A DNA stretch of 64,000 bases from Pseudoalteromonas luteoviolacea. GTDB taxonomy: Bacteria > Pseudomonadota > Gammaproteobacteria > Enterobacterales > Alteromonadaceae. Of this stretch, positions 41,943 to 51,420 are shown one piece after another; within the stretch, counting starts at the first letter, position 1; every line of letters begins with the position of its first letter. The notes beneath the pieces were generated by a model, which worked only from the letters and a program-made list of their open reading frames with translations, was not told the DNA's origin and ran no database searches. Made by a program: the position numbers and the translations under genes. The DNA is taken from NCBI RefSeq assembly GCF_021654285.1, contig NZ_JAKFZS010000013.1:62001-126000 (forward strand), in the 5' to 3' direction.

Positions 41943-42536
41943 ATGAATCATTCACTAACTATTGTTTTAATTTTATTTACCACTATTTTGTCAGGTTGTG
42001 CCAACTTTGCCTGTCAGCAGGAAATAAGAGAAGTCAAAGATTTTGACAGTATTATTGTTGGTGGACTTGCTGATGTATTTATCACTCAATCTGAGCATCA
42101 ACAAGTCAGAGTCTTCGCCCGTGGCATACCCATAGAAGATGTCATTACACACAGTGAAAATGGCACCTTAATCTTGACTACGCAGGGCTACCACAGTGGT
42201 GAGTCGGTAAAAGTTTATGTGACATACGAACAATTAAAAAACATTAAAACCTCAGGTTCTGCCACTTTAACAGGTGAAAACCAATTAATTGCAGAACACG
42301 TCACTATTGTGACTACAGGGTCTGGCGATATAACAAGCTTATCCTTAGCAGCAAAGCAACTCAGCGTACAAATTAACGACACTGCCAACGCGAATCTTGT
42401 CGTTCAGGTAGACAACTCAAACATAGAAATGAATGACGCTGGCGACCTTGATATTCGGGGAGTAGCTAACCATCAGCAACTGCGCTCTAACGGCTCCAGA
42501 GGCACTTTGAACAACACTCAATTAAAACTTAACTAA
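41943..42536 (+). CDS. DUF2807 (GIN-domain) lipoprotein
   Basis: The start was set at ATG 41943, five bases after AGAGG; an upstream in-frame start at 41928 lacks a ribosome site. The 197-residue protein has a lipobox (LSGCAN) and then a right-handed beta-helix-like GIN domain. Its signs are FDSIIVGGLADVFITQSEHQQV, LTTQGYHSGESVKVYVTYEQLKNIKTSGSATL, and GSGDITSLSLAAKQLSVQINDTANANL. It lies 22 bases upstream of the amidohydrolase gene in an operon. It is likely an envelope protein; the role of DUF2807 is not established. Confidence 0.87.
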   Translation: MNHSLTIVLILFTTILSGCANFACQQEIREVKDFDSIIVGGLADVFITQSEHQQVRVFARGIPIEDVITHSENGTLILTTQGYHSGESVKVYVTYEQLKNIKTSGSATLTGENQLIAEHVTIVTTGSGDITSLSLAAKQLSVQINDTANANLVVQVDNSNIEMNDAGDLDIRGVANHQQLRSNGSRGTLNNTQLKLN

Positions 42537-42558
42537 GAGCAATAACCGGAGAAAAGTT

Positions 42559-43815
42559 ATGAAAAAGTGTTTTACATATCTGTTCGTATTTTTAATTAGT
42601 TCTGGTTTAGCGTTGGTACTAGCGTATAACCACAACTTATACACGTGGGAAAGCCCAAAACAAAATATGTGGATTCAAGGCGGGACTTTATTTGATGCTA
42701 CCTCAGAGTTTGCAAGAAGCAACCCAGGAATATTAGTAACCGATGGTAAAATCGTTTGTCTTGGAGAAAGCTGTATTATTACAGAAAAAACCTTGGTCAT
42801 TGACGCTACGGGAAAGTCAATTATGCCTGGCCTAATTGATTTACATGGCCACTTCTTTGGGGGGAAGGAGCAATCCAAACATGACAACATGCTAAATACA
42901 ATTTGGGATCAACTTCGTTTTTTACCCAGTGTAAGACAAGACCTAATTCAAGCTGGTGTAACCAGTTATCGCTCTTTAGGAGACATAGCGCCAGCTATCT
43001 TTGATTTAAAAAAGTCATTGTATCAAGATAAGTTAGCAGGCCCTCGATTATTTATCGCGGGTCCAATTTTTACTGTTGCAGGTGGTCATCCCACTCAACG
43101 TAAAGACATTCCATCTTGGGTTTTAAAACAAATGACTTTTCAGTCAGATTCTCCACAGCAAATCACAGCAAAAATCGAACAGTTAATTTTACAGGGGATT
43201 GACGGGATTAAGGTTGTTTATCAAGGTCACACCGACAGTGCTAATGATATTGAAATGCCTCGCATGTCTCGGGAAACACTGGCTACTATTACTTCGCTTG
43301 CAGAAAAAAACGGCCTTTGGGTGGCTGCGCATACCGGTGGTCAAAACGAAACAATCGAAGCGATTAACACAGGAGTGAGTAGTGTTGAACACGGTATTCG
43401 GCATGGAAACATCATTCGCCAAGAGACGCTTGACGCTGTTGTTAACAATCAAGTGACTTATGTTCCCACGCTCGGTCGAGAGCCCAAGGGTCATTTAAAT
43501 ATCCCTCACCTGGCCCAATCTAATGTTATGTTAGGAATTGGCACTGACTCGCCGGTAAAAGAACATGGTCAATATAGTTATCATATGGAGTTAAAGCGTT
43601 TAGTTGATGCGGGTTTTAGTGATACTCAAGCCATCATCGCAGCGACAAGAAATGGCGCAATTGCCCTTAAAAAATCAACGCAACTTGGGACCATTGAACA
43701 GGGGAAATTTGCTGATATCCTCATCATTAATGGCCGCCCATGGGATAATATTAGTGATATAGAGAAAATCGACACCGTCATAATCAACGGCCGTATTGGG
43801 TATTCCATTAATTAA
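42559..43815 (+). CDS. Membrane-anchored amidohydrolase (imidazolonepropionase/prolidase-like)
   Basis: The 418-residue protein has an N-terminal hydrophobic segment (about 5-23) that could be a signal or anchor. Metal ligands are H96 and H98 (DLHGHF), a lysine in GIKVVYQGH, the His of VAAHTGG, the His of SVEHGIRHG and the Asp of GIGTDSPV. The C-terminus LGTIEQGKFADILIINGRPW is typical of the superfamily. This binuclear amidohydrolase group includes Xaa-Pro dipeptidases active on N-blocked dipeptides. The substrate is unknown. It is the second gene of the operon after the GIN lipoprotein, with a CGGAG ribosome site. Confidence 0.88.
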   Translation: MKKCFTYLFVFLISSGLALVLAYNHNLYTWESPKQNMWIQGGTLFDATSEFARSNPGILVTDGKIVCLGESCIITEKTLVIDATGKSIMPGLIDLHGHFFGGKEQSKHDNMLNTIWDQLRFLPSVRQDLIQAGVTSYRSLGDIAPAIFDLKKSLYQDKLAGPRLFIAGPIFTVAGGHPTQRKDIPSWVLKQMTFQSDSPQQITAKIEQLILQGIDGIKVVYQGHTDSANDIEMPRMSRETLATITSLAEKNGLWVAAHTGGQNETIEAINTGVSSVEHGIRHGNIIRQETLDAVVNNQVTYVPTLGREPKGHLNIPHLAQSNVMLGIGTDSPVKEHGQYSYHMELKRLVDAGFSDTQAIIAATRNGAIALKKSTQLGTIEQGKFADILIINGRPWDNISDIEKIDTVIINGRIGYSIN

Positions 43816-44203
43816 GTTGACAGAAACAGGCTTGTAATAATAGATTATATCTAGCAGATTTTATAAACATACAGAACTATAAAAGCTTCAATTTGCCACA
43901 AACTATTCAACACAAGTAATTACTATCGCGTGAGGGCTTAGGGCCCTCTATTTGCATTACTTGTCATTTGCGGTGACTAAGTCGGATATTATAGGATTGA
44001 GCTGCGTTCATGACTACTCGTTTTATCGACGTCCGCTTTTTACTCTTTATCGAAGTTTAGCGATATGCCAGTTTGCGCCGTTAATTAAAGTTCGTCTAAT
44101 CTAAAATACTAACAAAAAGCTGTCGTTCACCATACTAGGTTATGAATAAGCAAGGCTCACAAACTTATTCCCAATGTGTATGTTGTTAGTGCAAGTTCGA
44201 ACG
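43816..44203. other. Intergenic region between convergent genes
   Basis: 388 bases without a gene. The hairpin GAGGGC (43932-43937) / GCCCTC (43943-43948), followed by TATTT, is a possible weak terminator about 115 bases after the amidohydrolase stop. No repeat or integron-type site could be confirmed in the rest. Confidence 0.5.
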
Positions 44204-44746
44204 TTAAATCCGTTTTATAAGTAGCTTAATACCTTCATGCTCTGTAATTTCAGAAAACGGTTTTTCATCACCTAAAGTAAACTCTTTGTATTTTATAAAT
44301 GCTTTTTCTTCAAACCCCAGTTTATTCTTAAAGATATGTTGAGAAACATTTCCAGTAGCTTCAGCTTGTGCAAATTTGAACCCCTTATTCTTGGCCTCGT
44401 TAATGCACTTAGATATCAATTTGTCTACGACTCCTTTCCCTTTAAACCTATCGTCCATTGCGACAAACTTTATATTTAAATAAGTATTATTTGGTAAAGT
44501 TTCACCTTTAAAATAGCTATTATTGAGTGCTGTTATCAAAGTCGCAATTGGATTACTTGGCTCTTTGTCATCGGTATCAACTTTATTCAGGGTCTCGGCC
44601 AGATCTGAAGCCAAAATAGCGCCAATAACTTTGTTCGTTGTTAACTCTTTGGCTATAAACCCCAATCCGTTGTCTGCACAATGCTGTGTTAGACCCAAGA
44701 TAAACTCAGAAAACTCCTTTGGTGGCGCATTATTTGCTCCAGCCAA
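44204..44746 (-). CDS. GNAT-family N-acetyltransferase, 5' end damaged or with unusual start
   Basis: The fold is shown by GFIAKELTTNKVIGAILASD, NIKFVAMDDRFKGKGVVDKLISKCINEAKNKGF (the acetyl-CoA loop, RFKGKG), and HIFKNKLGFEEKAFIKYKEF. The first usable start in frame is a TTG at 44746, but coding continues about 30 codons upstream (for example NIHETARLVVATFNEREP, a typical GNAT beginning) without any ATG, GTG or TTG. An ATG at 44833-44835 is one base out of frame. One more T in the T5 run opposite 44824-44828 would join it (MLIFSVDNIHSQ). Either the gene is frameshifted, the read has an error, or a rare start is used. Substrate unknown. Confidence 0.75.
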   Translation of the reverse strand: MAGANNAPPKEFSEFILGLTQHCADNGLGFIAKELTTNKVIGAILASDLAETLNKVDTDDKEPSNPIATLITALNNSYFKGETLPNNTYLNIKFVAMDDRFKGKGVVDKLISKCINEAKNKGFKFAQAEATGNVSQHIFKNKLGFEEKAFIKYKEFTLGDEKPFSEITEHEGIKLLIKRI

Positions 44747-45080
44747 TGGCTCTCTTTCATTAAATGTAGCGACAACCAGTCTAGCTGTTTCGTGTATATT
44801 TTGACTATGAATATTGTCTACTGAAAAATTAACATACTAGTATGAGGTTATCTTGTGCAAGAGTATCAATAGGCAAGATTCGTTTTTCCATGAGATTGAA
44901 ACAAATAAGACCTCTACAGCAGGTTTTTCCTAAACTCTTTTGGGCAAGCGCGTGATGTTTTAAAGTTGGCTTTCGACAAACTGGTGTTAATGTGCATTTC
45001 TCAAGTTCGCAGCTTACTACCAGTTAGATAAAGCTCAACCCTGTGCGCAAAACGCAGTTTCAAATTTAAGCGTCTACAGC

Positions 45081-46430
45081 CTATAGTTGATCAAGGAACT
45101 GTTCAATCTGACTTGTATCCCATTGCCTTTTTTGTGCTTGTTTAAATGCGTTTTGAGCTATTTCAATCGACTTTGTTGTGTCAGTGCTTTGGGTGAGTTT
45201 TGCTTGTAATAAAAGTAACTCAGGGTCACTTTCATCTTGCTCGAGTGCCATCTCGAGCCACTGAGTTAGGCTTTCTCCATCACTTGGGTGTTTATATAAA
45301 TGCAAACTCAGCGCTTTTGCCGCTCTTTTATCGTGAGGTGCTGAGCGTTTAAACCATTTAGTTGCCTCAAAGGGGGCAAACAATTGGCTATGTTTATCAC
45401 TGTACAAAGTGGCTAATTTGTATTGGGCTGGAGAAAAATGCAGGGCACTGCGTTTTAGCCAATTTAACGCCACATCAAACTGTGCTTTGTCATGTGAGTT
45501 AGTAAGTAGCTCAACGGCGAGCTTGTATTGCGCAATAGGCAAGTTATTTTTTGCAGCGGCAAGCAGTATAGTTAAGTAGTCATTATCGTCTCGCCAGTGG
45601 TATTTCAGTAATCGACTGGCGTTGTATTGATTAGAGCTTAACCAGTTTGCGATATAATACTGTACAAGCGCGTTACCTTGCTCGGCTGCATCAATATGAC
45701 GCCTGATCTGAGCTTTATAATCTTGCTGCTGAAACGCCAAAGTCCGCTTGTATTCTTTACCCTTATAGGTTGTGAAGTGATAAATAAGCGAATGATTCTT
45801 TTTAGCTTTTCCGGGCTTATAGCGCCAAACTTTAACCGCATTAATTAAAGATGAAGCGAAGATATTTTTAGGGTAATCATCAATAACGATGATGTTTTTA
45901 ACAACGCCGGTTGTATCAATATCAAATTCAAGCCAAACCCAGCCTTCTATCCCTTGTCTTGCGGCTTGCTCTGGATAATCAGGTTGCTTATCAAATGTTC
46001 TCTCCAATGAGGGAGACTGTGTACTTGTTTTGCTGAAATCTGGCTGGTACTTTTCACTTAAGTATTGATAGCCAAATTGGCTTTTTCGATGTTGCAGGAC
46101 TTGCTCTAGCACCTGTTTGTCTGCGTACTGAGATGAAATTAGATGCGCTGTTTTGAGTGCCTCTGCAATGCCGTATTCGGCAGCGATTGCAAACCAAGCA
46201 TGAGAAATTGATAGGTTTTTTTCAGTGCCTTGGCCATGGAGTGACATTACGGCTAAGTTATAAATGGCGTCGCCGTTACCGAGTTGGGCCAGTTGATAAA
46301 ATTCGTTATAGGCTTTAACGTAGTTTTGTTGTTGGTAATAGTGTGTTGCAGTAAAAAGATCCGCACGACTGCTTGTTGAGAACAGCGCCAAAATTAATAT
46401 GATTAGTTCAATAGGCCTGACATGCTTCAT
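45081..46430 (-). CDS. Exported TonB-C domain protein embedded in Sel1/TPR repeats
   Basis: The 449-residue protein has a signal peptide or N-terminal anchor (about 5-23). A first Sel1-like block is at about 40-95 (GNGDAIYNLAVMSLHGQGTEKN). A TonB C-terminal domain lies at about 147-222 (YPEQAARQGIEGWVWLEFDI, VVIDDYPKN-like strand, AVKVWRYKP). More Sel1/TPR repeats run from about 235 to 449. In normal TonB the C-terminal domain is at the very end after a proline-rich stretch; here it sits in the middle and there is no such stretch. It is followed upstream on the same strand by a TonB-dependent receptor gene (294-base gap), a possible partner. Function is not established. Confidence 0.83.
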   Translation of the reverse strand: MKHVRPIELIILILALFSTSSRADLFTATHYYQQQNYVKAYNEFYQLAQLGNGDAIYNLAVMSLHGQGTEKNLSISHAWFAIAAEYGIAEALKTAHLISSQYADKQVLEQVLQHRKSQFGYQYLSEKYQPDFSKTSTQSPSLERTFDKQPDYPEQAARQGIEGWVWLEFDIDTTGVVKNIIVIDDYPKNIFASSLINAVKVWRYKPGKAKKNHSLIYHFTTYKGKEYKRTLAFQQQDYKAQIRRHIDAAEQGNALVQYYIANWLSSNQYNASRLLKYHWRDDNDYLTILLAAAKNNLPIAQYKLAVELLTNSHDKAQFDVALNWLKRSALHFSPAQYKLATLYSDKHSQLFAPFEATKWFKRSAPHDKRAAKALSLHLYKHPSDGESLTQWLEMALEQDESDPELLLLQAKLTQSTDTTKSIEIAQNAFKQAQKRQWDTSQIEQFLDQL

Positions 46431-46576
46431 GCTGATTAAAGTGGCACCTTGTGATAATTACCCAACCTACATCAGGCGTTATGTTACGTATTTACTATAT
46501 TAATTTATGTACCTAAATGACCGATTCTACAGCTTTTACAAACAATTACCATATCTCATAGTACAAGGTGTTTAAA

Positions 46577-46614
46577 AAGAAAAGCTGAAGGCCTACATTA
46601 GTAGGCTTCAGCTT
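46577..46614 (-). terminator. Terminator of the second TonB-dependent receptor gene
   Basis: AAGCTGAAG-GCCTAC (46582-46596) pairs with GTAGGC-TTCAGCTT (46601-46614), with one bulged G. On the minus strand it is followed by TTTTCTTTTT. It lies about 110 bases after the receptor stop. Confidence 0.8.
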
Positions 46615-46724
46615 AAATCTCCTGGGCAGGGAGAGGCTTTCCTTGCCATATGCCGCTGTGTTTACAACGAACAAGGTACAGAACTTGTGCCAGCGCTTAG
46701 CTTTTTACAAGCCTGCTTTTTTAT

Positions 46725-49292
46725 TTAAAAGTTAAATCGAACACCAGCTACGAAGCGTCTACCATCTGCATAGACACCAGTAAGTGCCTGCTCAACACCT
46801 TCCTCTTGATAGCTAAATGTATGTTCATCGGTTAAATTGATAGCTTCTAAGACGACGGCTAAGTTTTCATTGATGTTATAAGTTAGGTTTGCATCAATTT
46901 GACCGTAGGCGTCAATGTAACCAGGCCAATCATTACCTGAGTCATAGCCTGAGCGGTGGTTATATGAAATACGGCCGCTGAGCGAGTCGTTTTCATAGTA
47001 TGCACTTAGATTGACTGTGTGCTCAGAGTTACCAGGAATAGTCACGTCGTTGCCATCTTTATCTTTGGCTTCACCGTCCACATAGGTGTAGTTGGCAGAG
47101 ATACCAATACCTTCAAGTAACTCTTGTTGATAGCCAAACTCTAAGCCTTGAATTCGACCAGCGCGACCATTTGAAGGGCGACTGATCCTAATTGGGGTAT
47201 TTTCATGTATCTCTAATGCTGGCGTACTGTCTAAGAATGATTGAATATCCTTATAGAAAAATACCGCCGAGAATAAGCCAGCTTCGTTGAAATACCACTC
47301 AATACCGGTGTCGAACTGTGTTGCACGGAATGGATCTATATCAGGGTTACCACCTGTGCCTGTTTGAGTTTCAACGTTATACGAGGTTGAAGCCGTCATA
47401 CTGGCATAGTCTGGACGAGACATTACTCTCGCTGCACTAAAGCGCATTAGTAGATCATCACTCAAGTCAACGGCGAGGTTAATGCTTGGTAGTACATCAA
47501 AATAGTCTTTGTCTTGTGTGGTCCACGTTTCAAGACCAGTTGCCCCCGCAAATGCAGAAGACTCTTGCTTGGTGTGTACAAGTCTTACACCTAAGTTACC
47601 ACGCATGCCATCTGCATCTATGGTTGTTTTAACATAACCAGCTAGTATTTTTTCTTTGATGTCAAAAGTACTGGCTTTTAAAACTCTATAGTTCCAGTTA
47701 AGGGCATCACCATCTTGGCGAACTCTATCTGAGTCAGTAATGGCATAAGATCGCAATGTACCAGATGAACCCAAACCGGAGAGGTAGTCGCTAGGCATAA
47801 CTAGGGAGTAATCTGCTAAGCTCCAATTAAGGTCAGTGCGCGCATCTGTGGTGTTTTTGGTATTAAAACGGCTGTGATCACGATATTTTAAGCCCATTTT
47901 TATTTCGCTGAATACAGCAACATCAATAGGGCGTTTAAAGTCAGCTTGGAAATAGCTTTCGTCATCTTTTGCATCATTGTTGTCGTAACGTAAAAAGCCG
48001 AGGTTCCATTTTGTGCCATCTTTCGGGTCTGCACCGTAAGACGTTCTGACATCTTCTACCTGTGATGTATCAAAAGAATGTACGTAGTTACCAACCCAGC
48101 CTACAGAGCGGTCAGCTTGTGAACCACCAGAGCCTTCGGTATAACCTAGTTGATAAGTGGATTGCCAGAGCTCGCCTTCGTGCTCGACTTTCAAGTCATA
48201 TGCTTTGGTTTTGAGCTTTGAGTTTCTGACTTTTGTTTCATTTAGGATGTTTGTACCGTCTGGAGATAACCCCATGGTGCCACCAACAACCATTTTGCCG
48301 ACCTTATTTTGGTCTATGATTGTGATGTCTGTATATTGAGCGCCGCCACGTTCAGGTAACCAAAGAAAGTTCTGGTTTTCATTATCAGCATCCAGCGTTG
48401 AATCTAATACATTAAATGAAATATCTGTCGCGTCACTAGGGCGATATTGCAGTGCAAGTGTGATACCTGTTCTGACACGTTCTTGAGAGAACATTGCTGA
48501 GCCACCGCCACCCGGGCTGTATACATCTTCATGCACGGTACCATCCGCCATGGTGATGTTTCTGTCTGTCCAGCTCCAAGCTTCAATACCATCACGGCGC
48601 AGATTTCGCTCTTGTCTAATCAACGACACAAGTGCGCCAAATGTTTCATCATCGTTTTTAAAGTTATACATGATGGATGCTTGCGGATCCGTTTCGCCAG
48701 AAACTTCGCTGTGTTGGGCTAACAATGAACCAGCTATTTTGTTCGCCTCTAAATCCAGCGGTTTTCTTGTTCTAACAATGATTGTGCCACCGATGGAGCC
48801 TTCATCAATGTCTGCCTCAGGTGATTTATATACCTCTAGACCTGATACAATCTCCGATGGCAGCATTGTATAGTTAAAACCACGACTCGCAGCCGAGTTA
48901 GTCCACCAGTCCGTTGAACCGACGGCTTGTCCATTTAACAATGTTCGGTTTTGGCTTTCACTTGTGCCTCGAATACTTACACGCTCACCTTCACCAAAGC
49001 TTCTAGTAAGGGAAACCCCTGTGATCCGTTGAAGTGATTCTGCGACGTTTTGGTCAGGAAATTTACCAATGTCTTCTGCTGTCACTGCATCTACGATTGC
49101 ATCTGCATAACGCTTGGTATTGAGCGATTTAACAACACTGCCACGGATACCTCGAACTTGGATGACTTCAACTTCTTTTTGATTTGAAACAGCGCTGTCA
49201 TTTTGTGCAAACGCATAAGGTGAAAAATACAAAGTAGAAGTCATTAAAGCTGAGCTTATTGCCAGCGACAACTTGTTTTTATTGTTGAACAT
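46725..49292 (-). CDS. TonB-dependent outer-membrane receptor (CarB-type)
   Basis: The start was set at ATG 49292 (MFNNKNKLSLAISSALM), which has AAGGGGAT upstream and begins a signal peptide; an in-frame start 39 bases earlier is less likely. The product is 855 residues. A TonB-box-like VEVIQVRG near the mature N-terminus precedes the plug (TAEDIGKFPDQNVAESLQRITG, GEGERVSIRGT). The barrel ends in the canonical RFVAGVRFNF. It is similar to the receptor at 34358-37006 in many segments (LVSTSxDWW, PGGGGSAxF, NPELxPxRATQ-like). The ligand is unknown. The TonB-C/Sel1 gene follows it. Confidence 0.95.
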   Translation of the reverse strand: MFNNKNKLSLAISSALMTSTLYFSPYAFAQNDSAVSNQKEVEVIQVRGIRGSVVKSLNTKRYADAIVDAVTAEDIGKFPDQNVAESLQRITGVSLTRSFGEGERVSIRGTSESQNRTLLNGQAVGSTDWWTNSAASRGFNYTMLPSEIVSGLEVYKSPEADIDEGSIGGTIIVRTRKPLDLEANKIAGSLLAQHSEVSGETDPQASIMYNFKNDDETFGALVSLIRQERNLRRDGIEAWSWTDRNITMADGTVHEDVYSPGGGGSAMFSQERVRTGITLALQYRPSDATDISFNVLDSTLDADNENQNFLWLPERGGAQYTDITIIDQNKVGKMVVGGTMGLSPDGTNILNETKVRNSKLKTKAYDLKVEHEGELWQSTYQLGYTEGSGGSQADRSVGWVGNYVHSFDTSQVEDVRTSYGADPKDGTKWNLGFLRYDNNDAKDDESYFQADFKRPIDVAVFSEIKMGLKYRDHSRFNTKNTTDARTDLNWSLADYSLVMPSDYLSGLGSSGTLRSYAITDSDRVRQDGDALNWNYRVLKASTFDIKEKILAGYVKTTIDADGMRGNLGVRLVHTKQESSAFAGATGLETWTTQDKDYFDVLPSINLAVDLSDDLLMRFSAARVMSRPDYASMTASTSYNVETQTGTGGNPDIDPFRATQFDTGIEWYFNEAGLFSAVFFYKDIQSFLDSTPALEIHENTPIRISRPSNGRAGRIQGLEFGYQQELLEGIGISANYTYVDGEAKDKDGNDVTIPGNSEHTVNLSAYYENDSLSGRISYNHRSGYDSGNDWPGYIDAYGQIDANLTYNINENLAVVLEAINLTDEHTFSYQEEGVEQALTGVYADGRRFVAGVRFNF

Positions 49293-49922
49293 GATACCAA
49301 TCCCCTTGGATGAATTTTTGAACGTAATCACTTAAATGTAACTTTGTGCAGTTGAAATTTAACAACATGTCTGCTTGTTAAATCTTGAAAGGATATGATT
49401 AGTTGTGAAACATAAAATATATACTTATAAATATTCCTTAGCTTATGATTTTTATGCTTATTATTTTGTTTTCTCATTGTTTTTTAGCTAAATAAGTAAT
49501 TTTATTTTTTAATTTTCAAGTGTGAATTTATTTACATTCACAACTAATTATATTGAAAGGGGAGGTGTCTAGGCTGAATTAGAAATTGGCTGCTTGTCGC
49601 CACGACTTTCTGAGTTGCGTTTTACACAAGGGTTAAAGCGACTTTTGGCAAGTTAACTATGCGCGGTTAATTTTAGTTTGCTTACCTAGTAAGGCTGTTA
49701 ATATCGATTTAAGGTGTCTAGCTGTTAAACGTGTAAAGTGGGTTATGTACGACTTAAAAGCAGAGCGCAATGTGATGCTTGATGGGAGGCAGCCGGTGTG
49801 CTTCGAGCGCAGAAAAGGAGTTCGACAATGAGATTTGTCATTAAGGCGTGTGTAAATTGAGATGACTGAAATAAAACGACAACCCCTTCATGAGAGAAAG
49901 GGTTGTATCGAGCTAAATCGTG
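49293..49922. other. Long intergenic region
   Basis: 630 bases separate the receptor start and the ThrE gene end. The first 270 are very AT-rich and probably carry the receptor promoter. Only tiny ORFs occur, such as a 10-codon one starting at 49829 behind AAGGAG, too short to call. The right end holds the ThrE terminator. Confidence 0.6.
49878..49906 (-). terminator. Terminator of the ThrE-type gene
   Basis: ACAACCC (near 49879-49885) pairs with GGGTTGT (near 49900-49906). The minus strand then reads GTTTTAT. It lies just past the ThrE stop. Confidence 0.7.
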
Positions 49923-51149
49923 CTACAAGCTCTTTTTAGGAGGTAGTGCCACGTTGGCAAAGATTAGGCCTGCGACCAGCGACATAAAGATTAAAAAGGT
50001 CTGTTGACCAATATGATCTGCCATCACAAAACTCTGCCCTTCAATTAAGGAGTTGAGGCCGATGTATGTTTTAGAGCCTGGGACTAATACAATTAAGCCT
50101 TTCATGGTGACGATTGACGCTGGCGCGTTCTCAACGCGATTAAAAATATTACTGAAAATACCTACGGCAAATGCACCTGCAAACGTGCCTAAGGCATAAT
50201 CAAAATAAATAGCTGCGCTGACTGAAACAGCATAAGCAATAAACCCAGATGTAATGCACCAAGGTACATGTTTTAATTTGGTTTTGAATATAACAACAAG
50301 ACTAACGCACAGCAAAAATACCGCTAACCAAGCGGTCCACTTTGGCAGCGGCTCAGGTTGAACAAAATCAACTTGTCCAAACACGTAAAAGCCAATACTA
50401 ATGCCTAAAAAGGCGCCAAAATATAGCTTGAATAACAGCATAAAGGCGTCCATAACCCTAGCAGTACCCGATACCAAGTGACGAGCAGAGAGCTCAGCAA
50501 ACCCCAGTGCTAGTGCCAATCCCGGAATAAACACAATGATTGCGGATAGCACTACTAACCGAATATTGAGCTGTGGGTCGAGGTATGCAGAGACGGCACA
50601 GGCTGCAAATGCGGAAGCAATGGCAACCATAGGTTCGAGCATATGCGTAACGCGCTTGGAGTGCTCCGACCAAAGGATAAATAGGTATACCAAGATTGAG
50701 ATTATCCCTGACCAGATCACATCACTCCAGCTTGAGCCCATTAGCATAGCAAACGCACCGCCAGAGACTGCAAATGCAAGTGCCATTTGCCACCTTGAAT
50801 AAGGGGAACATGCGTTTTGGATCTGCTCAAGGCTTTCATCAGCTTCAGCGATTGTGAGCTCGCCAGCCAGCATTTTATTCACGACGTCATCGGTATTGGC
50901 AAGTGAGCCTAAATCATGGTCGCCCGGTTCAACTCTGGCTACATGGGTGTACTCTTCCTCATGTCCATCAGTCCAAATTACAAAAGTAACAGAGGTCGGA
51001 GACATAACAAATGAAGACTTTAAACCAAGGTGAGTGGCAACTTCCATCAAATGTGCTTCTAAACGAAAAGCAGGGGTGCCATATTGATGAAGCATTTTGC
51101 CAAGCTTAACAATAAACTTGCGCTTTTGGGTAAACGTCGCTGAGTTCAA
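49923..51149 (-). CDS. thrE: Threonine/serine exporter family protein (ThrE)
   Basis: The 408-residue protein has both halves of ThrE: the soluble start plus first helices (KMLHQYGTPAFRLEAHLMEVATHLGL, PTSVTFVIW, DUF1212-like), and the C-terminal membrane half (FIPGLALALGFAELSARHL, GLIVLVPGSKTYIGLNSL). About ten hydrophobic segments are visible. The start is a TTG at 51149, with AGGT upstream. Predicted role: efflux of threonine or serine by proton exchange across the inner membrane. Two other amino-acid exporters occur in the window (LysE type and RhtA type). Confidence 0.92.
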   Translation of the reverse strand: MNSATFTQKRKFIVKLGKMLHQYGTPAFRLEAHLMEVATHLGLKSSFVMSPTSVTFVIWTDGHEEEYTHVARVEPGDHDLGSLANTDDVVNKMLAGELTIAEADESLEQIQNACSPYSRWQMALAFAVSGGAFAMLMGSSWSDVIWSGIISILVYLFILWSEHSKRVTHMLEPMVAIASAFAACAVSAYLDPQLNIRLVVLSAIIVFIPGLALALGFAELSARHLVSGTARVMDAFMLLFKLYFGAFLGISIGFYVFGQVDFVQPEPLPKWTAWLAVFLLCVSLVVIFKTKLKHVPWCITSGFIAYAVSVSAAIYFDYALGTFAGAFAVGIFSNIFNRVENAPASIVTMKGLIVLVPGSKTYIGLNSLIEGQSFVMADHIGQQTFLIFMSLVAGLIFANVALPPKKSL

Positions 51150-51420
51150 CTGTGCAATACCTAAATAGTTGAGAGGTTGAGGGCAAGCCCATAAACTTAA
51201 GTGTTGGTCACTTAAATCCCAAATTATGTAACTTATGATACCGCTAAATTATGTTGTAATTTTGAATACTCTAAGCAAAAAAACTTGGCCAAAAATGCCT
51301 GATTAGACCTATTCTCGCGGCGTACTCTGCCTAAGAAACAGTAAAGACATTACGCTTATCTCATTTCTATAAAGCTAATAATAAGTTACGCCGCGCATTC
51401 TAACCAGTTTTGCCTTATTT

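Noticed and set aside
43816..44203. Possible integron attC-like sequence next to the GNAT gene.
   Set aside because: The GTTRRRY/RYYYAAC core sites could not be placed with proper spacing and no neighbouring cassette array exists.
49829..49861. A 10-codon ORF (MRFVIKACVN) behind AAGGAG in the gap before the ThrE gene end.
   Set aside because: Too short to support as a gene, with no promoter, terminator or conservation evidence.
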